In this document: piece by piece, positions 1 to 8,972 of the stretch
How the letters are laid out: every line of letters begins with the position of its first letter
How positions within the stretch are numbered: the stretch's first letter is position 1
Source of the DNA: Natronobacterium texcoconense
GTDB taxonomy: Archaea > Halobacteriota > Halobacteria > Halobacteriales > Natrialbaceae
DNA length: 64,000 nucleotides
Assembly (NCBI RefSeq): GCF_900104065.1
Contig: NZ_FNLC01000001.1
Coordinates: forward strand, 682,001 to 746,000
Direction: 5' to 3'
Translations under genes and position numbers: made by a program
The notes under the pieces: generated by a model
What the model was told of the DNA's origin: nothing
What the model saw: the letters and a program-made list of their open reading frames with translations, nothing else
Database searches by the model: none

Positions 1-2
1 GC

Positions 3-2408
3 CGGGTCGATCTCGTGATTGATGGGACCCCGTACGATTTGAAGACGAGTTACCAGCCGACCGACGCACAGCGCAACCATCACCGGTTCCAGCTCCGGAT
101 CTACCTGCTCGCACTCGCGCTGGAAACGCTCGAACCCGGTGAACGGCTCATGGACCGGATTGAGGACGGGGTCGAAGGTGTTCTGGTCTATCCGAACCTC
201 GCCGATGCAGACGGCGTGGAACTCGAGCGGGTCGAACTTCGGAAACACGACCTGCAGGCCATCATGGAGATGCGGAACGATGCAGCCGTTCTCCGGGGCG
301 GATTCGGTACCCCGACCACCTACGGTCGTGACTGCACCGGTTGCATGTTCAAAGAGCCCACAGCGATCAGTGGTGATACCGACGAGCAACTGCCGGCACC
401 GTGTCAGTTCTACTGTCAATCCGAACGGCGGTGGGACTGTTTCGAAACCGACGAAGACGGAGACATCATCACCCAGTGTCCTCTCTTCGACGAATGTGAC
501 CAGCGTCTCGAGTTCCGTAACCCGGCGGTAACCGATCACTACAACCGGCTACGGACCGCCCTGAACGAAGAACGAGACGCACGCCACGCACTCGGCACGG
601 AACTTGAGCACCTGAGCCGTGATAGTTTAATCCAGGCCGGACTGCTCCTCCCACAACTGGAACTCCACACGGTCGAAGGACAGCGACGGCTCCGGTTCAC
701 AACCGATCAGCCTGTCGTCCCGGCGTTTCGCCCCGGGGACAAGATCCGGCTCTACCATGCCGATACCGAGTACTACCAGACAGCCACGTACTACGGCCAC
801 GACGGTGAAGAAATCGTATTCGAACTTGACGGGCAACCGAACGTAGCCTTCCTCAACCCACAGGCAACATTTGAGGCACGGCGGACGGTCTCCACCGACA
901 CGTTCCCACGCGACTTGCTCAGCCAACTCGATTACGCACAACGCGCAGAGGTCACGCCTCTACTGGAGACCACCGGAGACGCCGGCGACGCGCTCGCGGA
1001 ACTCTCACCGGAAGAACCCGAGCAGGTGGCCACCTATCTCGATAACAAGGAACTCTATATCGACGTCCCGGTCCGTCGAGATCGGTCTGAACTCATCGCG
1101 GACCTCGTGCACCACGTGACGGCCACCCAACTCCAGAAACCCGGTGGAGACGGGGCCATTCCTCAGGACGACCAGCGTGTTCTGGTCCTGAGCGGGGTGC
1201 CAGAAATCACCGATACGATCGATGCCTGCATCGGTGACCGCGACGGCGTGATCCGGATGGACGGATTCGCCGATGCAACCGCAGACGCCATCACGCCGGA
1301 TATGGACGGACACACTATTTATACGTCGCTTGACACCGCCGATGTCGTCCTCTCATCAACCCGGTACGCTCTCGCAGATCATGTCTTCCACGCCATGCGA
1401 ACCGGTGATTCCGATGCACGCCCGCATTCTGACCGGTTCTTCGACTCCGTGGTACTCGTCGGTGCCGAGCCACTGACCGAGCCCCAGTTCCACTTCCTGC
1501 GGGTCCTCGGTGACCGCATAGTGGCAATCGGCGACACCCGCCGCCCCGGACCCCAGATGGTCAGCGGCGATGCACGGACATCACGATTGAACGAGAGCTA
1601 CTTCAACCGTCTGTACCGCCGGTTCGCGAACGTGGAAAACGACGACAGCCAAAGTCTCGTGGTCCCGGCCGAGCTCCCAGAGCCAATCGCCGACGCATTC
1701 ACCGGGATCGATGTCACAACAACTCGTATCCCCGGATCGGTCGACTTCGTGGACGCAACCGGGAACACGGAAACCGCACTCACGGAAACGACCCACGAAT
1801 ACCGTGTGACCTGTCAAGACACGAACATGGACGCTCGGTTCCTCCGTCTTGAACCCGCTGAAGAAGTCGATGCACTCCAGATCTCCCATGCACTCGACGA
1901 TCTGCGGACACTGGACGCCGGTGCGCTGACGATTCAAAACGAGTACACGATCCAGGACATCCGGTTCACGGTACTGACGAACAATCCTATCGATGGCGAC
2001 ACCCACCAGATCGAGGTGAACGTCCCGCTCCGGGCCACGCCGTTCCTCAACCGTCTGCTCACGCACAACCCCGATGAGGCCGCCACCGTCGCAGAGATCT
2101 GTCGAGAACAAGATCCAGACGTCGTTGTGACACCGTTCGCCGCGCACGCGAACACGATTCGGGACTGCCTCGGTGATGAGAGCATCCCGGTCCGTCTTCC
2201 ACACGAACTGACCGGGGACTACCACGAATCGGCCGTAGTAAGTCTCGGTGTGTCCGATCCGGAACGCATCGTGTCCGCGCCTGTCAGCGACATCGAAACA
2301 CTCTACACCGTCTTGACCGCCGCAAAACACTGCACCATCGTCGGCAACCGGGACACGCTGGAACGGAACTCCGTACTCAAAGCGCTGCTCCCTGTGACCA
2401 CCGCATAG
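3..2408 (+). CDS. Dna2/Cas4-like PD-(D/E)XK nuclease fused to a degenerate SF1 helicase (5' end outside window)
   Basis: The frame is already open at position 3 and reads RVDLVIDGTPYDLKTS, the D...DxK core of a PD-(D/E)XK nuclease; the start lies upstream of the window. Counting from the GTG at 15, a cysteine-rich stretch follows (C107, C110, C130, C134, C142, C155, C161), as in Fe-S Cas4/Dna2 nucleases. Residues 475-530 resemble SF1B helicase motifs II-III (VVLVGAEPLTEPQ, IVAIGDTRRPGPQ) and residues near 690-740 resemble motifs V-VI (VVTPFAAHANTIRDCL). No GxxGxGK[ST] Walker A is present where it is expected (about 340-410), and motif II has GAE in place of DEA. The helicase half therefore looks inactive while the nuclease half is intact. 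It may serve the modification/defence island that follows. The domain call is from motif reading only. Confidence 0.7.
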   Translation, partial: RVDLVIDGTPYDLKTSYQPTDAQRNHHRFQLRIYLLALALETLEPGERLMDRIEDGVEGVLVYPNLADADGVELERVELRKHDLQAIMEMRNDAAVLRGGFGTPTTYGRDCTGCMFKEPTAISGDTDEQLPAPCQFYCQSERRWDCFETDEDGDIITQCPLFDECDQRLEFRNPAVTDHYNRLRTALNEERDARHALGTELEHLSRDSLIQAGLLLPQLELHTVEGQRRLRFTTDQPVVPAFRPGDKIRLYHADTEYYQTATYYGHDGEEIVFELDGQPNVAFLNPQATFEARRTVSTDTFPRDLLSQLDYAQRAEVTPLLETTGDAGDALAELSPEEPEQVATYLDNKELYIDVPVRRDRSELIADLVHHVTATQLQKPGGDGAIPQDDQRVLVLSGVPEITDTIDACIGDRDGVIRMDGFADATADAITPDMDGHTIYTSLDTADVVLSSTRYALADHVFHAMRTGDSDARPHSDRFFDSVVLVGAEPLTEPQFHFLRVLGDRIVAIGDTRRPGPQMVSGDARTSRLNESYFNRLYRRFANVENDDSQSLVVPAELPEPIADAFTGIDVTTTRIPGSVDFVDATGNTETALTETTHEYRVTCQDTNMDARFLRLEPAEEVDALQISHALDDLRTLDAGALTIQNEYTIQDIRFTVLTNNPIDGDTHQIEVNVPLRATPFLNRLLTHNPDEAATVAEICREQDPDVVVTPFAAHANTIRDCLGDESIPVRLPHELTGDYHESAVVSLGVSDPERIVSAPVSDIETLYTVLTAAKHCTIVGNRDTLERNSVLKALLPVTTA

Positions 2409-2469
2409 ACAGCGCTAGTTAATCTATTGAAACGAGATGGATTCATGTGGATAGGAAAGGGATTGGATA

Positions 2470-3681
2470 GTGATGGATGAAGCAACCGTCTTGGAAGCTG
2501 TAATCGACTATCTGAGCCGTCAAGACGCGACTTTCTTTATAGATCCTGGTGGAGATCAAAGCTACGAGACGGTTCGAGAGCGGTGTACGGAACTTTCGAA
2601 CTGCGAGATTAACGACTCGATTAAAATCGGGAGAAAGATTCCTGATATCGTTGGAGTGAATGCACAGAACGAGATTTTTGCGGTCGAGGCTAAAGGAGAC
2701 GACTACCTCCGTAAAGGGATAGGCCAAGCAACCGACTACAGACGCGGTGTCCACAAATCCTACCTAGCCGCCGAAGCGACGGCTCTTTCACGGTTTGAAG
2801 ACACAGCGAAGGCAGCGGGTCTCGGTGCTATCCCCGTAAATCCTGATTCTGGGGAAGTGGCTGCAGATCAAGTCTCCGAACCCAACCCAAACATTGCAGG
2901 GACAGAGATTGCTGTCGTCCGTCGTGCCCTCGCTCTCAAAACAACCGAATTTGAATCAGGACGTCTCGATATACCACCGATGCAGCGGCCAGAAAATGCC
3001 TTACTGCCAATTCTGGCTCTCAAACTCGAAAATTGCCCAGAGACGCTTCATCAGGAGACTTGTGAACAGAAAATAGAGAATAGTGACGCGAATTACAGTG
3101 ATGCTTCAGATCGTCCAATACGTTTAGCAAGAACTCTGCAACTCATTGAGAAGGACGCACAAGGAAGACTCCGTCTTACTGACCATGGAGAAACAGCATA
3201 TACGATTATCAAAGGGATTCACGCCAACGAAGACAAAGGTGACGAATTGCAGGTGGGCACTATCGATGACTACCGGTCGTATCCAGAGATCGTTGCCTTC
3301 CTCCGGGATCGGTATCTTGCTGCACCCCCAATTCGTCTACTGGTGAAGATATTGGCTGATCAAGACGACTCGCGGATGGAGGTCAGCAAAATCCTGTCCG
3401 AGATTTCGCGTGAATCCCCAGATGTATTCCAGTCAGTGTTCTGTAGTGATGACGACGAGTTTCGAGATTTGCTAATGGATGAAAATCTATCAGATAGAGA
3501 TTTCCGGAAACAGATTCTCGAACTCACCATGGTCTCTTATCTGTATAATTTCACTCGGCAATTAGAGGTTATTGATATCTTAGAAACGGCTGACAAGACC
3601 TCCACTTCCGATGACTTAGTCGTGGGTGAGCTGGACTGGGAATGGGATCCAGAAAAGATCGGAAGAATTGGTGCGCTTTGA
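2470..3681 (+). CDS. PD-(D/E)XK nuclease-domain protein
   Basis: This 403-residue protein starts at GTG 2470 or, one codon later, at ATG 2473. The N-terminal 110 residues carry a restriction-nuclease core: D59 in KIPDIVG, then E73 and K75 in FAVEAKGD, and a helix with Q and Y (GQATDYRRG), the layout of PD-(D/E)XK enzymes. The remaining ~280 residues are not recognised; LTDHG.TAYTIIKGIH near residue 240 may be a small winged helix. It follows the Dna2-like gene by 61 bp on the same strand. GC is lower than in its neighbours, which fits recent transfer. A role in DNA restriction is inferred. Confidence 0.6.
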   Translation: MMDEATVLEAVIDYLSRQDATFFIDPGGDQSYETVRERCTELSNCEINDSIKIGRKIPDIVGVNAQNEIFAVEAKGDDYLRKGIGQATDYRRGVHKSYLAAEATALSRFEDTAKAAGLGAIPVNPDSGEVAADQVSEPNPNIAGTEIAVVRRALALKTTEFESGRLDIPPMQRPENALLPILALKLENCPETLHQETCEQKIENSDANYSDASDRPIRLARTLQLIEKDAQGRLRLTDHGETAYTIIKGIHANEDKGDELQVGTIDDYRSYPEIVAFLRDRYLAAPPIRLLVKILADQDDSRMEVSKILSEISRESPDVFQSVFCSDDDEFRDLLMDENLSDRDFRKQILELTMVSYLYNFTRQLEVIDILETADKTSTSDDLVVGELDWEWDPEKIGRIGAL

Positions 3682-3784
3682 TGCCAGTCTGGCAAGTCTC
3701 AAACGCTAGGTCCGCGGTTTGTCCGAACAAATTTTGGTCAATTCAAAACCAGTGAAGGACAAGACGAAGGTTCAGGGAAATAGG

Positions 3785-4678
3785 TCACTCCTCTGTCTCC
3801 ACCTCGGTCACCCGATCCATGATATCGTCAAATGGGACGGACTCGAAATCGTCGGAAAGAGTATCTCTGACCACAAGATCAATCCCCTCAGCGAGCAATC
3901 CTGTGATCTCCGTTGTTATCTCGTCTCCCGACCGCTTTTGAGACTCCGCTTTCTTCAACGCGTAGTCTTCTCCATCGACAGTAACCTTCTCACCGTCCGA
4001 AAACACTGTTTCTGGCTTCTGTCCACCATCACTAGTCGATTCTGTTAATCGGTCCTCTACCGTATCACCTGTGGGATTCCCATCCGCGTCTAAGACAGGA
4101 AGTGTTAGCCGTTGATCATGCTCACGGACAATACTTGAAAGGTTCTCCGGGGAATCTGCGCCAGACGGATACACCCAAATCCTGTGACGATACTCTGCGG
4201 TTTCAATAGTGATGTCTGCTGTGTACTCGATTCGTCGAATCTCGAGTAGCTTGATCCCACACTTTTCAGCAATGTCTACTGCTCCAGGCTGATACCCGCT
4301 TCGAGATACATAGATCCCTTTATCCGCGTCTGAGTGTTCAAGATAGAACGCAAAACAGGCAAGGTCGTCAATTCCCTTCTCATAGTCTCCGCCTTTACAT
4401 TCGACGATCTTCATAATCTTGTTGTCGCCCTCTTCGATCCAGAGAACGACGTCCATTTCCTTCTCACCGAAGTCGCATTGAAGATCGTGCTTGTGTTTCA
4501 CAGTATTTGTTTCATTTTGTTGTTCAAGTTTCTCTTTAATAATAGCTGACACGATCTCCTCATACTCTGAATACTTAAGAGGCTCTATATCCTGAAGATG
4601 TCCAGTGTTGTGAAGATGTTCGAGTAGACGTTCCGCATCTTCTTCGTCTATATTACCATAGTATGTGAACCGCCGCAT
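3785..4678 (-). CDS. Mrr-like PD-(D/E)XK nuclease-domain protein
   Basis: I start it at the ATG at 4678 (MRRFTYYGN); a GTG at 4699 would add seven residues. The middle of the protein has a restriction-endonuclease-like core: D76 in KEMDVVLWIE, E93 and K95 in KIVECKGGD, then a helix and the strand GIYVSRSGYQPGAVDIA, as in Mrr/RecB-type nucleases that act on DNA. The C-terminal ~120 residues are acidic and unrecognised. It faces the upstream plus-strand nuclease gene convergently and lies 112 bp beyond the end of the ATPase operon on the same strand, so it may be its distal member. Confidence 0.55.
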   Translation of the reverse strand: MRRFTYYGNIDEEDAERLLEHLHNTGHLQDIEPLKYSEYEEIVSAIIKEKLEQQNETNTVKHKHDLQCDFGEKEMDVVLWIEEGDNKIMKIVECKGGDYEKGIDDLACFAFYLEHSDADKGIYVSRSGYQPGAVDIAEKCGIKLLEIRRIEYTADITIETAEYRHRIWVYPSGADSPENLSSIVREHDQRLTLPVLDADGNPTGDTVEDRLTESTSDGGQKPETVFSDGEKVTVDGEDYALKKAESQKRSGDEITTEITGLLAEGIDLVVRDTLSDDFESVPFDDIMDRVTEVETEE

Positions 4679-4789
4679 TAACACTAAGAGGTGTACCACT
4701 GTTTCCTACAGCAGTGGAACCGCCGGCTGAACCTCCAGCAACAGGAAATTTATGAATTCTATCCGTTTCTGTGGGTTCAATAAAGCTTG

Positions 4790-5950
4790 TTACTGAGTTT
4801 CCAACGTATCCTGTACCAGTTGCGGTTCGATCGTGTGCGTCCCGTCATCAACGGCCTCGTCAAGCACGCGACTGCAGATAGACAGTACCTGCCGAATATT
4901 GCCCTGCGACCGCTGAAGGACGACCTGTAGGGCATCCTCGGTGAATGGATCAAGCCCGGCCTGCCCATCGGTCCGTGCCGTCTCAAGGTAGCTTTCCACG
5001 AGATCGTAGAGTTGGTCGTCGGTCAACGGTCTGAGAGCGACTTCGTTCCCGATCCGCTCGGAGAACGCGTGATACTCCTGCATCACGTCCTGCCAGACCT
5101 CGGGCGCACAAGCAAACAAGATACTCAGGCCAGAACTATTCTGATCCATCAAGTGCCGGATACTGTTCAGCGTGGACTGCTTGTCCGCCGCTGACAACTG
5201 GGCGATGGATTCGAACTCGTCGATAAACACGTACACACCGATATACCCCAGATCCTGCAACAGGTTCTTGAACGAGGTAAACGCCCGGACAGCCATCGTA
5301 TCATCATCCAGCGCGGTATGGATCTCCATCGTCTTCCGCTGCTCATACCGGATACCTTCCCCCGTCAACCACTGCCAGGCATAGAGATCCGTATCCTCGT
5401 ACACCATGTGGACCATCGCCCGAGCAAAATCAGCGAACTTCGTCACATCACTCAACCGCTGAACCGCCCCTGGTACGATGTCGGACAACAGGACATCCCC
5501 ATCATCGATCAGGTCCTGCATCGCCCTGCCGCTCACCGGGTTTCGCTCCGTTTCATCCCGTGCCATTCGCGCAAGGTACTCGTAGGCAAACTCCTGCACC
5601 TGATCGAACCCGATATCGTACATGAACTCGTGGTAGATGTCGTGAAACCCCTCTCCGGGCTGAGCAACATATCCGACCACGACATCGTCGCGGTCACGGA
5701 CCAGTGACCGCGCATATTTCAGTGTATGGCTCTTCCCATTCCCATACTTTCCTGTCACCACCAGATGCTTCGACTTCCCGGTGCCGAGCAGCGTCGACAC
5801 TGTGTCACTCACCGCCTCCACAACGTGGTCCTGTCCACAGTAGATGATCGGATCCTCGGCAGGAACCGGACTATACGGGAATGGATTCTCCTCGAGACCG
5901 TACATGGTGTAATCGCGCGATTCGTCCGTGATGGTGAAACTGTCACTCAT
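4790..5950 (-). CDS. AAA+ ATPase (DUF2791/BrxC-D-like P-loop protein)
   Basis: This 386-residue protein has a clear Walker A (GKYGNGKS, K73) and Walker B (VFIDEFES, D244 E245). A sensor-like stretch ILFACAPEV follows, then a C-terminal helical lid. The opening YGLEENPFPYSP resembles the start of ORC/DnaA-type and BREX-associated ATPases, which couple ATP hydrolysis to DNA-bound complexes. Its start codon overlaps the stop of the winged-helix gene (5947-5950, ATGA), which in turn overlaps the TGT-like gene, so the three are translationally coupled and probably work as one complex. The order TGT-like, winged helix, ATPase suggests that the ATPase drives or regulates a base-exchange or restriction step. 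The precise subfamily is uncertain. Confidence 0.75.
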   Translation of the reverse strand: MSDSFTITDESRDYTMYGLEENPFPYSPVPAEDPIIYCGQDHVVEAVSDTVSTLLGTGKSKHLVVTGKYGNGKSHTLKYARSLVRDRDDVVVGYVAQPGEGFHDIYHEFMYDIGFDQVQEFAYEYLARMARDETERNPVSGRAMQDLIDDGDVLLSDIVPGAVQRLSDVTKFADFARAMVHMVYEDTDLYAWQWLTGEGIRYEQRKTMEIHTALDDDTMAVRAFTSFKNLLQDLGYIGVYVFIDEFESIAQLSAADKQSTLNSIRHLMDQNSSGLSILFACAPEVWQDVMQEYHAFSERIGNEVALRPLTDDQLYDLVESYLETARTDGQAGLDPFTEDALQVVLQRSQGNIRQVLSICSRVLDEAVDDGTHTIEPQLVQDTLETQ

Positions 5951-6861
5951 GGTTCTGGATCAAACGTGACCGCATCGTCGTGAACTGCAAGGTAGTAGTA
6001 CCGTTTGCCGTACTGTTCCACACCCGCCATGACCTGCTCCGTTGAATGCGTGGTCGTGACCAGTCCCTCTTCGTCATCCGCCAGTCGGATCTGCTTGATC
6101 CCCCATTCAGCATCTTTCGCCCCGGTATCGGTCGGTGCACCAAGGAGCTCCAGCTTTCCAATATTCTGACCTACAAGAGTTGTCAAGCCGGTATCGAACG
6201 CATCCCGATCACACCGAACACGCTCACAGAGAAATTCCCGCAGCTCCGGGATCGATACATACCGTTGCGACAGGTTGACTCCGGTCCGCTCCTCCAACTC
6301 ATCGAAGACCGCCAGCAGTACGAACGGGAAATTGGGGGGTACCGTAGATCGGTCCACGACATAGTACGTTCCGGTGAACGCGTTACGCTGGATCACTCCC
6401 AACCGCTCGGCCCAGTCACCGACGACCTCGACGCCGGTCTGATTAAACGCATACGGTGTGTGCTCGTTCCGGTCCTCTAACTCCGCCAGCAGGGTCTGCA
6501 ACTCGGCTGGTTGGATCTCCTCCAGCACGGAAAGGAACGCACCATAATGAGGACTCCGCGTCTCCAGGATGGAACTTACCTGCCGCCAGTCCTCATCCGT
6601 GACCGCCTCGTGAAACTGTTCTCCAACAGTCGTCACCCGATACCGGTCCACCTCGTCATCTCTACCATCATCCGTTGATTGCAGGGTCCGGATAAGATCG
6701 AGTCGCAGACTCTCCAGCACGATTGACCGAAGCCGCCGCTCAGTCGTGTCGAACTGCTCCTCAAGATTCGACATCGTCTGTGAACTGTTGAGACAGGCAT
6801 CCGTGATCTCTACCAGTCGTGCAAGCGTCACCGGCCGAACCGTAGGACGTTGATCGCTCAT
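5947..6861 (-). CDS. Winged-helix protein of the TGT/ATPase operon, function unknown
   Basis: I do not recognise a family for this 304-residue protein. Residues 10-60 (LVEITDACLN ... TERRLRSIVLESLRLDLI) and 110-175 look like winged-helix units: helix-rich with a terminal strand such as YYVVDRS. A further helical module covers 195-240. It has no catalytic motif that I can see. It overlaps both neighbours by 4 bp (ATGA junctions at 5947-5950 and 6858-6861), implying fixed stoichiometry with the ATPase and the TGT-like enzyme. A DNA-binding or substrate-selecting subunit is the simplest inference. Comparison with DpdG-type proteins would be informative. Confidence 0.6.
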   Translation of the reverse strand: MSDQRPTVRPVTLARLVEITDACLNSSQTMSNLEEQFDTTERRLRSIVLESLRLDLIRTLQSTDDGRDDEVDRYRVTTVGEQFHEAVTDEDWRQVSSILETRSPHYGAFLSVLEEIQPAELQTLLAELEDRNEHTPYAFNQTGVEVVGDWAERLGVIQRNAFTGTYYVVDRSTVPPNFPFVLLAVFDELEERTGVNLSQRYVSIPELREFLCERVRCDRDAFDTGLTTLVGQNIGKLELLGAPTDTGAKDAEWGIKQIRLADDEEGLVTTTHSTEQVMAGVEQYGKRYYYLAVHDDAVTFDPEP

Positions 6862-7892
6862 GCAAACCTCCTGACCCGCTGTTTCGCGGCTTGGTACGCC
6901 CGCTGTGTGACCTCGTTCCCTTGGAACCGGAGATCCAGATATGTCTCCACGTCCTCACCTGCCGCCACCATATATCGGAACCGCCGGAGTTCCATCGTCA
7001 ACGCCCAGAGATTGTGTTGCGTCAGTGCGTCCCGGTCCTTGCGCAGTTCCACCAGCGGCGTATCACGGCAGACCGGACAGGAACACGGCAGGTACGAGAG
7101 ATCCGTCACATGAGACAGTTCCTGCCCGCCAAACCCCGGGATCAAGTAGTTCCGGTTCGCAGCACTCCGGATGAACGCAGTCGAATCAAAACTATCGACA
7201 CCGAGGTACAGCAATAAGGGCTGATACACTAATCCACCCAGTCCGTACACGTGAAGATGCTTCTCAGTTGTCCGCCGAGCCGCCAGAATCAACCGAATAA
7301 CCTTCTCGTAATCCGTTCGGACCGGAACAAGACTCCCGAGGGCATATCCATCAAACTCTCCGTTCTTCTCCAAGTAATTGATATTATTCCGGACTGTCTC
7401 CGAATCAAGTCCGTGGACACTGGCGAACAGAAGTTGTTCCCCATCGTGCCGGTCACTCGCAGCAAGGGCGTATTCAGTACTCTCGGATATCCGGCGCTGG
7501 TTTTCCGCATCACGATTCTCTCGTGACAATGGACGGTCCACCGTTCCCAGGATGTCTGCACCGATCTGGCGTTGGGTCTCCAGTGTCCGTTCTGGGGTAG
7601 TGTCAACCTTGTCGGCCTGAAAGTCGTATCCCCCACTGTCGGCAAACACCACTGTATCTGAGGGGACACCCATCTCTTCCCGGAGTGTCGTCCCATCAAG
7701 AAGCCGATTCCATTGCGGTTCACGTTGCCTGATCGCTCGTGCGTTCACCATCGCCGTCTGGAGATCTGGGATCGCCTCAATGTACGCCGGTGTATTGTCA
7801 GAGGACCGCTTTCCGATATTCCGGACCGGGAATAAGACTGGTGTCTCCACGCTCCCGTGGGGGGTCTCGAGCATTTGTTGTCTGTACAGCAT
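6858..7892 (-). CDS. TGT-fold base transglycosylase (archaeosine-TGT-like catalytic domain)
   Basis: This 344-residue protein keeps the features of the tRNA-guanine transglycosylase fold: the general acid/base motif FADSGGYDFQ (D85), the TPE...Q.IGADI segment (about 99-115), the LGSLVP phosphate/base loop (185-190), the nucleophile motif GVDSFDST (D233/D236, matching GVDMFDCV of TGTs), and a zinc site C270-x-C272-x2-C275...H293. TGTs swap guanine for a 7-deazaguanine such as preQ0. The archaeal tRNA enzyme (TgtA) carries extra C-terminal domains including PUA, absent here, so the target is probably not canonical tRNA; DNA is plausible as for DpdA. It is the first gene of an overlapping operon with a winged-helix protein and an ATPase. 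Confidence 0.8.
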   Translation of the reverse strand: MLYRQQMLETPHGSVETPVLFPVRNIGKRSSDNTPAYIEAIPDLQTAMVNARAIRQREPQWNRLLDGTTLREEMGVPSDTVVFADSGGYDFQADKVDTTPERTLETQRQIGADILGTVDRPLSRENRDAENQRRISESTEYALAASDRHDGEQLLFASVHGLDSETVRNNINYLEKNGEFDGYALGSLVPVRTDYEKVIRLILAARRTTEKHLHVYGLGGLVYQPLLLYLGVDSFDSTAFIRSAANRNYLIPGFGGQELSHVTDLSYLPCSCPVCRDTPLVELRKDRDALTQHNLWALTMELRRFRYMVAAGEDVETYLDLRFQGNEVTQRAYQAAKQRVRRFA

Positions 7893-7932
7893 GCCGGATG
7901 CGCTCGCCTAAGCTGGGCTGAGCAATAAAAGG

Positions 7933-7948
7933 CTTGGTCAAAACCAAG
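7933..7948. promoter_or_regulatory. Palindromic operator candidate between divergent genes
   Basis: CTTGGTCAAAACCAAG is a perfect inverted repeat with 6-bp arms and a 4-bp centre. It lies between the TGT-like operon (start 7892) and the HxlR-like regulator gene (start 8003), flanked by AT-rich stretches AATAAAA and AAGTTATTT that could be the two promoters. A dimeric winged-helix regulator encoded next door is the obvious candidate to bind it. Confidence 0.45.
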
Positions 7949-8002
7949 TTATTTCAGCCAGATCGATGAGTGTTTAGCGCTCCCCAGTAATCGCGTAAAC
8001 TG

Positions 8003-8278
8003 ATGCTCGACGACGTTCGGGAAATCGTCTGTCCGAAATGGTCGATCGAAATCCTTGGGTTCCTCGCTAAAAACAGTCCGCAGAACTACAGCGACATTGC
8101 CGAAGAGTTCGACACATCGAGCGATATCATCGTTAACCGGCTTCAACAATTAGTTGATACCGGGCTTCTGGAACGTGACGAGCGAAGTGTAAAAGACGTC
8201 CAGTACTCAATCACAGAAGACGGGGAAGAACTCATAAAGATTCTCGAAGATGCCGACAACCTTCTCGACGATCAGTAG
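8003..8278 (+). CDS. HxlR/ArsR-like winged-helix regulator
   Basis: This 91-residue single-domain protein has the HxlR-type opening CPKWSIEILGFL followed by a helix-turn-helix (YSDIAEEFDTSSDIIVNRLQQLVDTGLL) and a wing strand ending YSITEDGEELI. Such proteins bind DNA as dimers and often control the adjacent divergent operon; the palindrome at 7933-7948 is a good target. Its 3' end overlaps the convergent DUF6884-like gene by 7 bp (8272-8278), so it sits between the two TGT-type modules and could couple their expression. Confidence 0.75.
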   Translation: MLDDVREIVCPKWSIEILGFLAKNSPQNYSDIAEEFDTSSDIIVNRLQQLVDTGLLERDERSVKDVQYSITEDGEELIKILEDADNLLDDQ

Positions 8279-8970
8279 TCACTCAGGCCCGACTGATTCG
8301 GATCTACGGTACAGTACCGTTCTATCTCAGATACATTCGTCGGCGTATTTCCGTTCTCCCGGTGCAATGCGAAGTTCTCGATAAATTCCCCTTTCAACGC
8401 AATCACGATTGTTCCGTACTCTTTCGCATCTGTTGTTCGGGCCGATACTGATACAGCGTTCTCATACTCGGTAGCCAAGTCTTCACTGTTGAACAGCACG
8501 ATGAAGGTTTCTTCCGGGATAAGGGAAACAAGGTCGTCGATTTGTGCACTCCGGTAATAGTCGCTGCCCAACGCGAAAAAGATGATATCGTACGCATTGT
8601 CAGAAATGCGGTCACGCAGATCGTCGTAGATTTCGAGTTGCTTTGCCCGCTCGTCAACCTCCGCGGTGGTCATATCGGAGAATGTGACGTCGTACAGTGG
8701 CAGTGATTCTGACGCGTCAACGACGCCGAATCCAGCACTGATGAAGACACGGTCGACGTCGTCGCCCGCTTCTTCGAACCGTGTCACAGCGTCGGAGATA
8801 CGTTGTTGCTGCCGCCCTTCGTAGAGCTGATCAGCAGGCTCGACGTAGACATCATCCTGCTGAACGAGTTCTGTCCGGGGAGTTGAGTCGATCGTCTCTG
8901 TATTGACTGGCTCGTACCGGGTCTTCCCTTTCTTATCGCTTGAACACTGGTCGACGATGAGTACCTGCAT
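8272..8970 (-). CDS. DUF6884/YaaA-like protein, partner of DpdA
   Basis: This 232-residue protein has an N-terminal Rossmann-like strand with a Cys/Lys motif (DQCSSDKKGK, C9, K13, K14), then ADQLYEGRQQQR and FISAGFGVVDASESLPLYD, the pattern of the DUF6884/YaaA-like family (call from motif resemblance). It starts 2 bp after the stop of the DpdA gene, so the two are cotranscribed. In bacterial Dpd systems a helper converts the inserted preQ0 nitrile to an amide, and this protein is a candidate for such a step; that is inference. Its last seven residues, QSGLSDY, are the same as those of DpdA but use different codons at four of seven positions. Confidence 0.65.
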   Translation of the reverse strand: MQVLIVDQCSSDKKGKTRYEPVNTETIDSTPRTELVQQDDVYVEPADQLYEGRQQQRISDAVTRFEEAGDDVDRVFISAGFGVVDASESLPLYDVTFSDMTTAEVDERAKQLEIYDDLRDRISDNAYDIIFFALGSDYYRSAQIDDLVSLIPEETFIVLFNSEDLATEYENAVSVSARTTDAKEYGTIVIALKGEFIENFALHRENGNTPTNVSEIERYCTVDPNQSGLSDY

Positions 8971-8972
8971 GG

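Noticed and set aside
3-530. Cas4 of a CRISPR adaptation module
   Set aside because: The nuclease part is Cas4-like, but it is fused to a helicase remnant, and no cas1/cas2 or CRISPR array is present in the window.
4790-7892. A BREX system
   Set aside because: Only the ATPase resembles a BREX component; PglX-type methylase, PglZ and BrxL/BrxB are absent.
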